Positions 1 through 8,671 of a DNA stretch of 64,000 nt are shown here, piece after piece. The notes beneath the pieces are model-generated. The model did not search any database. It was given only the letters and a program-made list of their open reading frames with translations, and was not told the DNA's origin. Numbering within the stretch: the stretch's first letter is position 1; every line of letters begins with the position of its first letter. Source of the stretch: Acidobacteriota bacterium (GTDB lineage: Bacteria > Acidobacteriota > Vicinamibacteria > Vicinamibacterales > SCN-69-37); the NCBI GenBank assembly GCA_947467605.1, contig CANIII010000012.1, positions 1 to 64,000 on the forward strand, given 5' to 3'. Position numbers and translations under genes: made by a program.

Positions 1-89
1 GCTTCGACGCTGTAGTGCTGTCGCTGGCCCTTGATGAACTGGTAGGTCGCCCGTACTCGTCCGAGACTCGCCTGGATGGAAATCGGCAT
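1..89 (-). CDS. N-terminal fragment of an unrecognised protein, cut by the window start
   Basis: An ATG at 89 on the minus strand opens a frame that runs off the window after about 30 residues, beginning MPISIQASLGRVRATYQF. An AGGAG Shine-Dalgarno sequence lies roughly ten bases upstream of this ATG, which supports a real translation start. The visible part has no motif I recognise, so no function is offered. It is divergent from the decayed hydrolase to its right. Confidence 0.45.
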   Translation of the reverse strand, partial: MPISIQASLGRVRATYQFIKGQRQHYSVE

Positions 90-133
90 GGTGCTCCGCT
101 CCTAAACGGATGCATTTAGCTTCTCTCCACTAA

Positions 134-526
134 ATCCTGGGAACTCCACCTGGGGCTCAGCTCATTGACGAACTTTGGGCGCTACTCAGACACAACGACG
201 GCCACCTCGTGCTGCCTGATTTGTTGAGCTACATCGCTGAGCGAAAGGCGCACCGGACGCGGTGGGTTAGAGCTGTGACACATCCTGCAGTGCCATTCCG
301 CTTCATCGATGGCATGGCTGACCCTGTCTCCGGCGCGCACATTGTGGCCCGACTCCGGGAGTTGATGCCGACTGCCGACGTGGTTGAACTCACGACGATC
401 GGCCACTATCCGCAGGTCGAAGACCCATCGAGCGTGCTGAAGGCGCTGATCGAGTTCCACGCGCGACTGCCGCAATCCAACAGCACCCGGCAATCGCATC
501 GTTCGAAGCCACACACTGTTTTATGA
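134..526 (+). pseudogene. C-terminal remnant of an alpha/beta-fold hydrolase
   Basis: From codon 134, just after an in-frame TAA, this frame reads like the last third of an alpha/beta hydrolase. It has a cap-like segment (LWALLRHNDGHLVLPDLL), a strand followed by the acid loop FIDGMADPVSG, and the terminal histidine motif TTIGHYPQVEDP. The catalytic acid and histidine are therefore present, but the whole N-terminal half, including the GxSxG nucleophile elbow, is missing. A full-length member would be about 280-300 residues; only about 130 are left. The first possible start (GTG at 209) has no evident ribosome binding site. I read it as a decayed gene, although expression of a short peptide cannot be excluded. 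Confidence 0.7.
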
Positions 527-527
527 T
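522..527 (+). promoter_or_regulatory. -10-like hexamer upstream of the VOC gene
   Basis: TATGAT matches the sigma70 -10 consensus at five of six positions. It would start transcription about 15-20 bases before the ATG at 550, leaving the AGGAG at 535-539 in the leader. No good -35 is visible at the right distance. Its position argues against translation from the alternative ATG at 523, which lies inside the hexamer. Confidence 0.4.
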
Positions 528-549
528 GCGCGACAGGAGACTGTTGCAC

Positions 550-1080
550 ATGGCAAAGAAGAAGAAGAAACCGGCACCGAAGAAAGTAAAGGCAAAGAAG
601 GTCGTCAAGAAGAAGGTCTCGGCGCTTCCGAAGGGCTACACGACGGTCACGCCGTACCTTGTCTGCCGCAATGCGGATCAGGCGATCGAGTTCTACAAGA
701 AGGCGTTTGGCGCGAAAGAGAAGACGCGCATGCTCGGGCCGGACGGCAAGATCATGCATGCCGAGATCACGATCGGCAACTGCCACATCATGATGGGCGA
801 AGAGAGCGCCGAGATGGGTATGCCTTCGCCGCAGTCGCTCGGCGGGTCAGCGTCTGGCGTGATGTTGTACGTGAAGAACGTCGACGCGCTGTTCGCGTCC
901 GCCGTCGCAGCCGGGGCAACCGTTGAAATGCCGCTGGCCGATCAGTTCTGGGGCGACCGGTACGGCAAGATCGCCGATCCGTTCGGCCACAAGTGGTCAC
1001 TCGCGACGCACATCGAAGACATGTCGGTCAAAGAGATGGCGCGACGCGGCGACGAGTTCTTCAAACAGTTCCAGCAATAA
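550..1080 (+). CDS. VOC (glyoxalase/PhnB-like) protein with lysine-rich N-terminal tail
   Basis: The 176-residue product has about 30 residues of Lys/Ala/Pro/Val repeats (MAKKKKKPAPKKVKAKKV) followed by one vicinal-oxygen-chelate domain. The domain shows the PhnB-like landmarks VTPYLVCRNADQAIEFYKKAFGA, HAEITIGNCHIMMGEE, YVKNVDALFASAVAAGA and DRYGKIADPFGHKWSLATH, trimmed here only by family convention. Such proteins act as metal-dependent lyases, dioxygenases or antibiotic-binding proteins; the substrate cannot be read from the sequence. The ATG at 550 is preferred over 523 because AGGAG lies ten bases upstream of it. The basic tail looks like a histone-H1-like, nucleic-acid-binding extension and is not part of the VOC fold. 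Confidence 0.85.
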   Translation: MAKKKKKPAPKKVKAKKVVKKKVSALPKGYTTVTPYLVCRNADQAIEFYKKAFGAKEKTRMLGPDGKIMHAEITIGNCHIMMGEESAEMGMPSPQSLGGSASGVMLYVKNVDALFASAVAAGATVEMPLADQFWGDRYGKIADPFGHKWSLATHIEDMSVKEMARRGDEFFKQFQQ

Positions 1081-1139
1081 CGCACTCCGCGCCTGTGCCC
1101 TTTAGTTCGGCGGCTTAAGAAACCCCGGAAGCCGACGCG

Positions 1140-1168
1140 TTGAAAACAGGGCCCAGTGTGGCTACGCT
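1140..1168 (+). promoter_or_regulatory. Sigma70-type promoter of the kinase gene, probably leaderless
   Basis: A -35 TTGAAA at 1140-1145 and a -10 TACGCT at 1163-1168 are separated by 17 bases. The ATG at 1177 is only eight bases after the -10, so transcription would begin at or next to the start codon. No Shine-Dalgarno sequence precedes the ATG. Confidence 0.5.
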
Positions 1169-1176
1169 AAAGGGTC

Positions 1177-3810
1177 ATGCCACTGCCCGCTGGCGCCCGT
1201 GTAGGGTCCTATGAAATCGTCGCGCTGATTGGCGCCGGCGGCATGGGCGAGGTGTATCGGGCGCGCGATCCGCGACTCAATCGCAGCGTCGCACTGAAAG
1301 TGCTCCCGCCCGCGTTCGCCGGAAACCCCGACCGGCTCATGCGCTTCGAACGAGAAGCGCAAGCCCTCGCGGCCCTCAACCACACGAACATCGCGCACAT
1401 CCACGGCCTCGAAGACACGACGCTCGTGATGGAGTTCGTCGAGGGCGAAGACCTGGCCGGCCGGCTCGCGCGCGGTCCACTGCCGATCGACGAGGTGCTG
1501 GTGATCGCGCGGCAGCTGGTGGACGCGCTCGAAGCCGCGCACGAGCACGGGATCATTCATCGCGATCTCAAGCCGGCCAACATCAAGGTGCGTCCCGACG
1601 GCACACTGAAGGTCCTCGACTTCGGCTTGGCCAAGGCCATCGATGGATCGAGCGCGGCCGAAGCGCTCTCGCCGATTTCCGCCGAGCAGGCCACACAAAC
1701 ATCGCCGGCACTCACCAAGATGGGCGTGATCCTCGGCACCGCCGCCTACATGGCACCCGAGCAGGCACGCGGCCGCGTGGTCGACAAACGCGCCGACATC
1801 TGGGCCTTCGGGTGCGTGCTCTTTGAACTGCTGGCGGGCCGACCGCCCTTTGGCGGTGACACCAGCACCGACGTGATCGCAGCCGCCATCACGACAGAAC
1901 CGGACTGGAGCGCGCTGCCGCCTGACACCAGCGCCGCCATGCGTCGCCTGCTGGAACGTTGCCTCCGCAAAGACCCCCGCACACGCTTGCGCGACATCGG
2001 CGACGCACGCTGGGATCTGAATGACAGTGCCGAGCCGGGTACGACCGCGCCACCGACCGAACGGTCGCGCCTCGCGACGTGGCTTGGCGCCGCACTCGTG
2101 CTCGTCTCTGTCGCACTCGGCGCTTCGCTGTTGTGGCAACGATCCGGCCCCGCGACATCGCCGGTGCGACTGTCGGTGACGTTCCCGGACGCGGCACCGA
2201 TGCAACTGGGGCAGTCGCAGCCATCGCTCGCCTATTCGCCCGATGGCCGCACGATCGTCTACACCGCCTCGGGTCCCGAAGGCCGACAGCTCTGGTTGCG
2301 CGACGTCAACGCGTTCACGGCAACACCCATCCCCGGCAGGGCAGGCGGCCAGCTCGCCTTCTTCTCGCCCGACGGCAAGTGGATCGGCTTCATGGCGCTT
2401 GGCGCGCTGAAGACGATGCCGATTTCACTCGGTCCGCCGACCACAATCTGTGCGTACGCCGGCGTCCCGATGGGCGCGACCTGGACGTCGAAGGGCGAGA
2501 TCGTCTTTGCGACGCGCGCAACCGCGCAGTCGCTGTGGCGCGTGTCGAGCACCGGCGGCACACCCGTGGCCATTACAAACGTGGGCGTGTGGTACCCGGA
2601 CGCGTTGCCGGACGGCAGCGCCGTCGTCGTAACGACAAACAATCCGGCGGCCACCGAAACCACCGGCGACCTCTCAATCGCCGTCGTCACGCTCGATGAC
2701 GGGAAACTGACCAAGCTGTTTGATGGCGGCACCTACGTGCGCTACTCACCGACGGGACATTTGATTTACCTCCGCAACAACGCGCTCATGGCCGCGCCGT
2801 TTGATGCCGCCACGCGGAAGGCCGGCGACACACGCGCGGTCGTCATCGAGCCGGTCTACATGGACCAGGCGCTCGTGAGCGGCAACTTCGCGATCTCGGC
2901 GGCTGGCGCGCTCGCGTATGCACCAGGCGACGCGCAAGACTTCAAGCGCACGATCGTGACGATCACGCCAAACGGAAGCGTCCCGCTCATCAACGAGCGG
3001 CGCGCCTACCGCAATCCGCGCGTGTCGCCGGACGGACGTCACCTTGCAGTCATCGAGCAGGCGTGGCGCGATCGCATCTGGCTGGTAGATATCGAGCGCC
3101 AGTCTTTCGTCCGACTCACCAGTGGCCGATATCTCACCGAGTCGGCACCGGTGTGGTCGCCCGACGGCAGGCAGATCGCCTTCCGCGTCGTCCAAGAAGA
3201 TCAGTCGGTGCACATCCTGATCGCGCCGAGCGACGGCAGCGGCGCGGAGCGGAGTGTGCTGGCGGGCCTCGGCGAAGTGGTGCCGTTGTCCTGGACGGCC
3301 GACGGCCAGTCGTTGCTGTTCGCGAGCCAGAAGGCCGGGAACAACGCCGACATCATGCGGGTCGACGTGCACGACCCGTCGAGCGTGCGACCGGTGCTGT
3401 CCACCACGTACAGCGAGGCGCAGGGCGCGCTGTCGCCGGAGGGCCGGCGTCTCGCGTTTGTCTCGAATCAAACGGGGCGCGATGAGGTGTACGTCACAGC
3501 GTTCCCGTCCGCGACACCGCCAGTGCAAGTCTCGACGCAGGGCGGCGGTTCACCCGTGTGGATGCGCGACGGTCATCGGCTGGTCTATCGGCGCGGCCCG
3601 GACGTGATGGTGGTTGATCTGACGTCGAGCGGGGGCACGCCGACCAAACCCACCATGTTCGCGAGCGCTTCGCCAGTCCTTCCCGGCGAAGCCATCGACA
3701 CCATGCCGGACGGGCGTTTGGTCAGCATCAGCGGCAACCCGATTGCCACCACCCACGAGTTGCGCGTGATTCTGCAGTGGTTCGACGAACTCAGACAGCG
3801 GGTTAAATAG
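1177..3810 (+). CDS. Membrane-anchored Ser/Thr protein kinase with C-terminal TolB/PD40-like propeller
   Basis: This 877-residue protein begins with a Hanks-type kinase domain at residues 11-280. It has a glycine-rich loop IGAGGMGEVYRA, Lys41 in VALKVL, the catalytic loop HRDLKPAN with Asp130, DFG at 148-150, and the activation segment ending GTAAYMAPEQARG. One transmembrane helix follows at about 299-320. The remainder, about 330-877, is an exported sensor built of WD40-like PD40 repeats such as SPDGRTIVY, FSPDGKWIGF and VWSPDGRQIAF. The architecture predicts that extracytoplasmic binding by the propeller controls the cytoplasmic kinase. No dedicated substrate gene or phosphatase is adjacent. 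This fusion is very common in Acidobacteriota. Confidence 0.93.
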   Translation: MPLPAGARVGSYEIVALIGAGGMGEVYRARDPRLNRSVALKVLPPAFAGNPDRLMRFEREAQALAALNHTNIAHIHGLEDTTLVMEFVEGEDLAGRLARGPLPIDEVLVIARQLVDALEAAHEHGIIHRDLKPANIKVRPDGTLKVLDFGLAKAIDGSSAAEALSPISAEQATQTSPALTKMGVILGTAAYMAPEQARGRVVDKRADIWAFGCVLFELLAGRPPFGGDTSTDVIAAAITTEPDWSALPPDTSAAMRRLLERCLRKDPRTRLRDIGDARWDLNDSAEPGTTAPPTERSRLATWLGAALVLVSVALGASLLWQRSGPATSPVRLSVTFPDAAPMQLGQSQPSLAYSPDGRTIVYTASGPEGRQLWLRDVNAFTATPIPGRAGGQLAFFSPDGKWIGFMALGALKTMPISLGPPTTICAYAGVPMGATWTSKGEIVFATRATAQSLWRVSSTGGTPVAITNVGVWYPDALPDGSAVVVTTNNPAATETTGDLSIAVVTLDDGKLTKLFDGGTYVRYSPTGHLIYLRNNALMAAPFDAATRKAGDTRAVVIEPVYMDQALVSGNFAISAAGALAYAPGDAQDFKRTIVTITPNGSVPLINERRAYRNPRVSPDGRHLAVIEQAWRDRIWLVDIERQSFVRLTSGRYLTESAPVWSPDGRQIAFRVVQEDQSVHILIAPSDGSGAERSVLAGLGEVVPLSWTADGQSLLFASQKAGNNADIMRVDVHDPSSVRPVLSTTYSEAQGALSPEGRRLAFVSNQTGRDEVYVTAFPSATPPVQVSTQGGGSPVWMRDGHRLVYRRGPDVMVVDLTSSGGTPTKPTMFASASPVLPGEAIDTMPDGRLVSISGNPIATTHELRVILQWFDELRQRVK

Positions 3811-3823
3811 GCCGCGGCCAGAC

Positions 3824-3829
3824 TATAGT
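3824..3829 (+). promoter_or_regulatory. -10-like hexamer for the tRNA gene
   Basis: TATAGT lies 18 bases before the first base of the tRNA, a normal distance for a tRNA promoter. The best -35 candidate around 3800-3806 (GGGTTAA) is poor, so the promoter is only tentative. Confidence 0.35.
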
Positions 3830-3847
3830 GGATGACGCACACTGTGC

Positions 3848-3920
3848 GGGCCTGTAGCACAACGGTTAGTGCGGCCGGCTCATAACCGGCGGGTTCCAGG
3901 TTCGAATCCTGGCGGGCCCA
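3848..3920 (+). tRNA. tRNA with CAU anticodon (Ile2 or elongator Met)
   Basis: All arms fold. The acceptor is GGGCCTG with CGGGCCC (3848-3854 and 3913-3919), the D stem is GCAC/GTGC, the anticodon stem is GCCGG/CCGGC around the loop CTCATAA, and the T arm is CCAGG-TTCGAAT-CCTGG. The discriminator is A3920 and CCA is not encoded. The anticodon CAT is at 3881-3883. The acceptor does not have the unpaired first base of initiator tRNA. Pairs C4-G69 and C5-G68 with A37-A38 resemble the features that TilS uses to recognise tRNA-Ile2, but some elongator Met tRNAs share them, so the amino acid is left open. Confidence 0.95.
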
Positions 3921-3969
3921 TTTTCTACCTGCTGCCCTTTGCCTTCTGCCTTAACAAGGTTTCTCAAGC

Positions 3970-4461
3970 ATGAGCGAACGTAAGTACGGCCAGCGTGGCT
4001 ATCAGGATAGCGATCGGGAACGTCGCGGGCCCTCGCCCTCGACGCCGGCGATACGCAAACCGATTGAGAAATTTGATCCACGCATCCCGCGCGATCCCAA
4101 GGCGCCCAACATGATGGGCTTCAAGGAGACGTTCCGGTGCGTGCGCTGTGGCCGCGAAGAAAGCCCCGAGGTCGGCGCGCTCAGCTGTTGCAGCAAGTGT
4201 GGCGTCGCCCTGCGGTCGTGCATTCAGTGCGCGTCGTTCGATTCGTCTGCGACGTTTGAGTGCCTTGAAAAGCTTCAGGCGCGTGTCAGCCCGAAGGACG
4301 CCGCCAATGAGTGCCGGCTCTTCTCACCGCGCATGAAGGTGGAAAAGGAAACGCACTCCACGCCGGCCCCGATCCCCGATCGCACGGATCGCTCGTCGTC
4401 ACGCCCGAGCGGGCCGTCGGCCGCCGCGCGCAAAGCGTTCGACGACCTGTTCAAGATTTAG
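3970..4461 (+). CDS. Small cysteine-rich (zinc-ribbon-like) protein of unknown function
   Basis: This 163-residue protein has a basic, disordered-looking N-terminus of about 50 residues. A central segment follows with cysteine pairs spaced for metal binding: FRCVRCGREES, SCCSKCGVALRSCIQC, then single cysteines in TFECLEK and NECRLF. The C-terminal 40 residues are Ser/Pro-rich and end AARKAFDDLFKI. Two or three zinc knuckles are plausible. I do not recognise a characterised family, and no catalytic motif is visible. It follows the tRNA by 49 bases and its stop is three bases from the convergent histidine kinase gene. Confidence 0.75.
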   Translation: MSERKYGQRGYQDSDRERRGPSPSTPAIRKPIEKFDPRIPRDPKAPNMMGFKETFRCVRCGREESPEVGALSCCSKCGVALRSCIQCASFDSSATFECLEKLQARVSPKDAANECRLFSPRMKVEKETHSTPAPIPDRTDRSSSRPSGPSAAARKAFDDLFKI

Positions 4462-4464
4462 AGA

Positions 4465-6954
4465 TCACGCACCTGGCAGTTCCAGGAGTCGCCGGACGTG
4501 GCTGAGCAACTGCTCCACCGAGAACGGCTTGAGCAAGACCAGCGCCTCTAATCGCGCCGCCTGCTCTTCGATCGTCGGGTCCTTCGAATAACCGGTCACG
4601 AACAACACGCGACCGTCGGCGCGCACACTGCGGAAGTGCGCCGCCAGATCCAGTCCATTGCGATTCGGCATCACGACGTCCGACACGAGCAGGTCAATCT
4701 CCATCGCATGTGCGTCAACCGCCGCGGTGCCGTCCATGCCGTCCACCGCTTCGAGGACGCGGCATCCCGCATTCACGAGCACTTCCACGATGAAGCTGCG
4801 TACGCCGGCGTCATCCTCGGCCACCAGGATGCACGCGGTTTGTTGCGGTGACGGATCCGGCGCGCCTGCGGGAATCGCCACGACCGTCCCCTCCGCGCGC
4901 GGCAGCAGAATTTCGAACGTCGTGCCGGCGCCCACCTGACTGGTGATGCGCATGGCACCGCCAGCCTGCACGATGCTGCCATACGCGGTCGACAGCCCGA
5001 GTCCGGTACCCCGGCCCAGTTCCTTCGTGGTGAAGAACGGCTCGAAGACACGCGCCAACACCTCTGGTGGCATCCCCTGCCCCGAATCCTTCAGCACCAG
5101 GTGCACGGCCGGGCCCGGCGGGAGCGTGCCGATAAACGATCGCGCCAGCTGGTTCACTTGCACCAGTTCGCCTGTGATGCTGAACGTTCCGCCCGACGGC
5201 ATCGCATCGCGCGCGTTGACCGCGAGATTGAGAATCACCTGCTCAAAGTGCACCGGGTCAATGAGGACCGGCAGCGGCGCATCGCCGGCCTCCACCGTCA
5301 GCGCGATGTCTTCGCCGAGAATCCGATGGAGCAATTCGCGCGTCTCGGCCAACCGGTCCCGGAGATCGATCACGATCGGTTGCGTGATCTCGCGTCGGGC
5401 GAAGGCAAGCAACTTGCGCGTGAGATCCCGCGCGCGTTCACCGGCCTGCACAACACCGGCCAAATACCGATCCATCGAGCCGTCGGCGGGGGCGATGGAG
5501 CACGCGAGTTCGGCGTTGCCGAGGATGGCGGTGAGCAGATTGTTGAAGTCGTGCGCGATACCACCGGCCAGCCGACCCACCGTCTCAAGACGTTCAGACG
5601 CGTCGAGGCGCGCCTGCATCTCGCGTTGCTCCGAGACGTCGCGTCCCACACCCAGAATGCCGCCAATCGCCGGCACGTCCATCAGGTTGCGGCCGAAGGT
5701 CTCCAGCCATCGCCAGCTACCGTCCTTGTGACGAAACCGCATGGTGATACGCGCCAGTTTCTGGGGATCGACAAACAACTCGCTCATCGCGACCCCGGCC
5801 CGCGCAACGTCATCCGGATGCGCGTGCGAGAGAATCGAGTCACCCACGCGCTCGCCGGCGCAAAATCCGAGCACGCGCTCCACAGCCGGGTTCTCAAAAA
5901 TGATCGTGCCGTTCGCATCGAGAATCACCACGATGTCGAGCACGCTCTCGACGATGGCCCGGGTGCGCTCGCGCTCGACCTGCAAGCGCTTCTCGGCGAG
6001 CATGCGTTCGGTGACGTCGATGAATGAACCAATGTACCCATCGATCCGGCCATCGTCGGCCACGATCTGCGAGCCTGACAGCTCCACGTCAAACTCGGTG
6101 CCGTCGCCGCGCCGGGCGCGCAACGTCGCAACGGCGAGCCCGCCGGAGGCCAACGCTCGCAGCGACGCCAACGCCACAGCCGAGTCGGCCCAGAACTCGA
6201 TGACGCGGCGCCCCACCACATCGCGCGCATCGCGGAACTTCCACATGTCGACCAGCGCCTGATTCGCGTAGGTCACGACACCGGCGGTGTTGGAGATGGC
6301 GATGCCACTGCGCGATGACGCGACGGCTTCGCGGAGCGTTTCCAGAATCTCGGTATCACCCGTCAGCGCAGCGTTTTCAAGCGCGGCTCGCTCGGTCCGC
6401 CAGCTCCACCACAGGGAGATCGCGGCGCCGAGCAACAACAACTCAAAATCGAGGAGCGGCCGACGCTCGAGCATCTTCGGACCAGCCGCAGGATCCAGAC
6501 CGAGCGGCAAGAACCACCACGACCACGCGATGAGCCCGACCGACACGACGGTGAGGGCGGCGGCCACACGACGCCCGGCAGCGAGCGCCGCAAACAACAC
6601 CGTCACCGCGAAGAGCTCCGTGGCCGGCGCGTTGTGTCCAGCAACCACGAGCAGCAACACGGCCGGCAGCCAGATGCCGGCGATCGCCAGCATGACGCCA
6701 GCCCGAACCGCGCCAAGGTACGTCGATACGAACGACGCGGTGGTAATGGCAATCAGCGCCGCCATCGCGATCCAGCTCTCTTCCGGGATCGATCCCACGA
6801 ACGGCGCCAGGATCGCGTACACGACCGAGGCGAGGGTCGCGAACCCGGTCAACCAGAGCACCGACTGTCGATCGTCGACCAGTCCGGTCACACGACGCCG
6901 CGCGGCCGCGTGTGGGGTGGTCGACGCGGTCCGACCCAAGCCGGGAGCTGTCAT
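4465..6954 (-). CDS. Hybrid sensor histidine kinase with PAS domains and receiver domain
   Basis: The 829-830-residue protein starts with about five hydrophobic segments (residues 32-185). Two PAS domains follow at about 205-320 and 330-445; the second is followed by a PAC-like segment (HKDGSWRWLETF). The kinase core has the H-box GRLAGGIAHDFNNLL with phospho-acceptor His469, N-box asparagines 577 and 581, the G-box DSGQGM at 624, FEPFFTTK and GTGLGLS. The C-terminal receiver domain has acidic pair Asp715/716, phospho-Asp760 in LLVSDVVMP and Lys810 in LLKPF, so phosphorelay within one chain is expected. No output regulator is adjacent. The first codon could be GTG at 6957 or ATG at 6954; neither has a clear Shine-Dalgarno sequence, and I give the ATG (His and Asp numbers count from the GTG). 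Confidence 0.92.
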   Translation of the reverse strand: MTAPGLGRTASTTPHAAARRRVTGLVDDRQSVLWLTGFATLASVVYAILAPFVGSIPEESWIAMAALIAITTASFVSTYLGAVRAGVMLAIAGIWLPAVLLLVVAGHNAPATELFAVTVLFAALAAGRRVAAALTVVSVGLIAWSWWFLPLGLDPAAGPKMLERRPLLDFELLLLGAAISLWWSWRTERAALENAALTGDTEILETLREAVASSRSGIAISNTAGVVTYANQALVDMWKFRDARDVVGRRVIEFWADSAVALASLRALASGGLAVATLRARRGDGTEFDVELSGSQIVADDGRIDGYIGSFIDVTERMLAEKRLQVERERTRAIVESVLDIVVILDANGTIIFENPAVERVLGFCAGERVGDSILSHAHPDDVARAGVAMSELFVDPQKLARITMRFRHKDGSWRWLETFGRNLMDVPAIGGILGVGRDVSEQREMQARLDASERLETVGRLAGGIAHDFNNLLTAILGNAELACSIAPADGSMDRYLAGVVQAGERARDLTRKLLAFARREITQPIVIDLRDRLAETRELLHRILGEDIALTVEAGDAPLPVLIDPVHFEQVILNLAVNARDAMPSGGTFSITGELVQVNQLARSFIGTLPPGPAVHLVLKDSGQGMPPEVLARVFEPFFTTKELGRGTGLGLSTAYGSIVQAGGAMRITSQVGAGTTFEILLPRAEGTVVAIPAGAPDPSPQQTACILVAEDDAGVRSFIVEVLVNAGCRVLEAVDGMDGTAAVDAHAMEIDLLVSDVVMPNRNGLDLAAHFRSVRADGRVLFVTGYSKDPTIEEQAARLEALVLLKPFSVEQLLSHVRRLLELPGA

Positions 6955-7019
6955 CACTTGAATGCTAGCGGACGCTCGATGTGGAATGCCAGCAATGCGA
7001 ACGTAAGATAGCAGTCGCG

Positions 7020-8663
7020 ATGATCACACTTCGAGTCATCCTGGGCAGGACCGTGGCGGCCCTGGTGCTCATCACCGCGGGTACGCTCATCGGGCGCTAC
7101 GAACTGCTGCCGATTTCGGCATGGGCTGACGCGGTCAACGATGTGCGACGCTCGGTGTCGGACTACCTACACGGCACCGAGGACCGGGTGGCCCGGGTGT
7201 GGAACAGGAGTCATCCGCGGGGCTCGGTTGACGCAGGGGCGTCCATCCCGCCACGCGACCTCGACACCAGCGTGCTGCCGCTGCGCATGACGACCTTCTC
7301 GCTGACCGGCACCGGCCTGTTCGCCGATAGCGACGTCGCCGGTGCGGGGGCACTGGCCAACGTGGAAGGTCAACTCGTGGCGATGGATTCGCTCGGGGAC
7401 TTCTTTACGGTGCGTGAGAACACCCTGACGCGCCTGGCGTTCGGGCCGGTGCCCAATGGCGCGAAGGACCTCATCCGACAGACCACTGAACCGGTACCGC
7501 TGTACCGAGCCCGCGCGCTCTACCTGGCGTATGACCAGGTGAGAGGAACGTTGTACGCGAGCCTGAAGCGCTTCGACGCGTCGTCGCAACACACACGCTT
7601 CAACATCTCGGCGATTTCCCTGAACAAATTGACGCTCGACGCCACCAGCAACTGGCGCACCGTCTTTGAATCAGAAGACATTCCCGATGAAGCCGGTCGA
7701 CGCGGTGCGAACGGAGGCCGGCTGATTGTCGTGGGCGACACGTTGTATTTCACGACCGGCGACTTTGGCTGGGGCCAGGTCCCGCGCACGCCGTTTGAAT
7801 TCACGGCGCAGGATGCGTCGTCATCATTCGGCAAGATCTTCGCGGTCGACATCGCCACAGGCGCGGTGCGTGTGCACAGCACGGGGCATCGGAATCCCCA
7901 GGGACTCGTGTGGACCACCACCGGACGTCTTCTCGAAACCGAGCAAGGCCCGGAGGGTGGCGACGAACTCAACGTAATTGAGCGCGGACGCAATTACGGA
8001 TGGCCCTACCAGACGTACGGCACGGACTACGGCACGTTTGGCTGGCCGGCGCGGCCTGGGACCGGCACATTCACAGGACCGCTCTTCGCCTGGGTGCCCT
8101 CGGTCGCCGTATCGCCGATCGTGCAAGTCACCGGTTTTTCGAGCCGCTGGGACGGAGACCTGCTGGCCGGGTCGCTCAAAAGCCGCTCACTCTTCCGGCT
8201 GCGCATGCGCGACGACCACGTCGTGTTCTCGGAGCCCATCTGGATCGGCCATCGCATTCGCGACATTGTGCAGGTGCGCGATCAGATCGTGCTCATGGCT
8301 GATGACCCGGCCCTGTTGACGCTCCGCATCGACGACGTCCGTCTGAAACAGAACTCGAAGATGGCCAAAGACAACGAATTCCCATCGTTGGCCAAGTGCA
8401 TGGCGTGCCATCACTTTGGCGACACCAACCCCAGCCACCTCGCGCCGACATTGACCAATCTGATCGGCAAGAAGATTGGGAGCGACAGTTTCCTGCGCTA
8501 TTCCGATGCGCTCCGCAGCAAGGGGGGCGTCTGGGATGAGAAGTCCCTCGCGGCCTTCATCAGAAACCCAGCCGCTTTTGCACCGGGTTCGGCCATGCCG
8601 AGCCTGCCGCAGAGCGACAGCGATATTCGACAGATCCTCGCTGACCTTCGGCCGCGCCGATAG
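7020..8663 (+). CDS. PQQ-type sugar dehydrogenase-like propeller fused to cytochrome c
   Basis: The 547-residue product has an N-terminal membrane anchor or uncleaved signal (about residues 5-25). A six-bladed propeller of the glucose/sorbosone dehydrogenase family follows, with landmarks such as HSTGHRNPQGLVW and ETEQGPEGGDELN. A class I cytochrome c domain closes the protein, with heme motif CMACH at 460-464 and a likely methionine ligand in GSAMPSLPQ. The fusion suggests periplasmic oxidation of a sugar or alcohol with electrons passed directly to the attached heme. The substrate is unknown. The ATG at 7020 is chosen because it starts directly before the hydrophobic anchor; the upstream GTG at 6981 would add 13 polar residues and overlaps the divergent gene's leader. 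Confidence 0.85.
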   Translation: MITLRVILGRTVAALVLITAGTLIGRYELLPISAWADAVNDVRRSVSDYLHGTEDRVARVWNRSHPRGSVDAGASIPPRDLDTSVLPLRMTTFSLTGTGLFADSDVAGAGALANVEGQLVAMDSLGDFFTVRENTLTRLAFGPVPNGAKDLIRQTTEPVPLYRARALYLAYDQVRGTLYASLKRFDASSQHTRFNISAISLNKLTLDATSNWRTVFESEDIPDEAGRRGANGGRLIVVGDTLYFTTGDFGWGQVPRTPFEFTAQDASSSFGKIFAVDIATGAVRVHSTGHRNPQGLVWTTTGRLLETEQGPEGGDELNVIERGRNYGWPYQTYGTDYGTFGWPARPGTGTFTGPLFAWVPSVAVSPIVQVTGFSSRWDGDLLAGSLKSRSLFRLRMRDDHVVFSEPIWIGHRIRDIVQVRDQIVLMADDPALLTLRIDDVRLKQNSKMAKDNEFPSLAKCMACHHFGDTNPSHLAPTLTNLIGKKIGSDSFLRYSDALRSKGGVWDEKSLAAFIRNPAAFAPGSAMPSLPQSDSDIRQILADLRPRR

Positions 8664-8671
8664 CGCGCCGG

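Noticed and set aside
3926-3958. Pyrimidine run (TGCCCTTTGCCTTCTGCC) after the tRNA as a terminator or repeat array
   Set aside because: It has no stem and only about three imperfect units; it may be a decayed simple repeat but supports no functional call.
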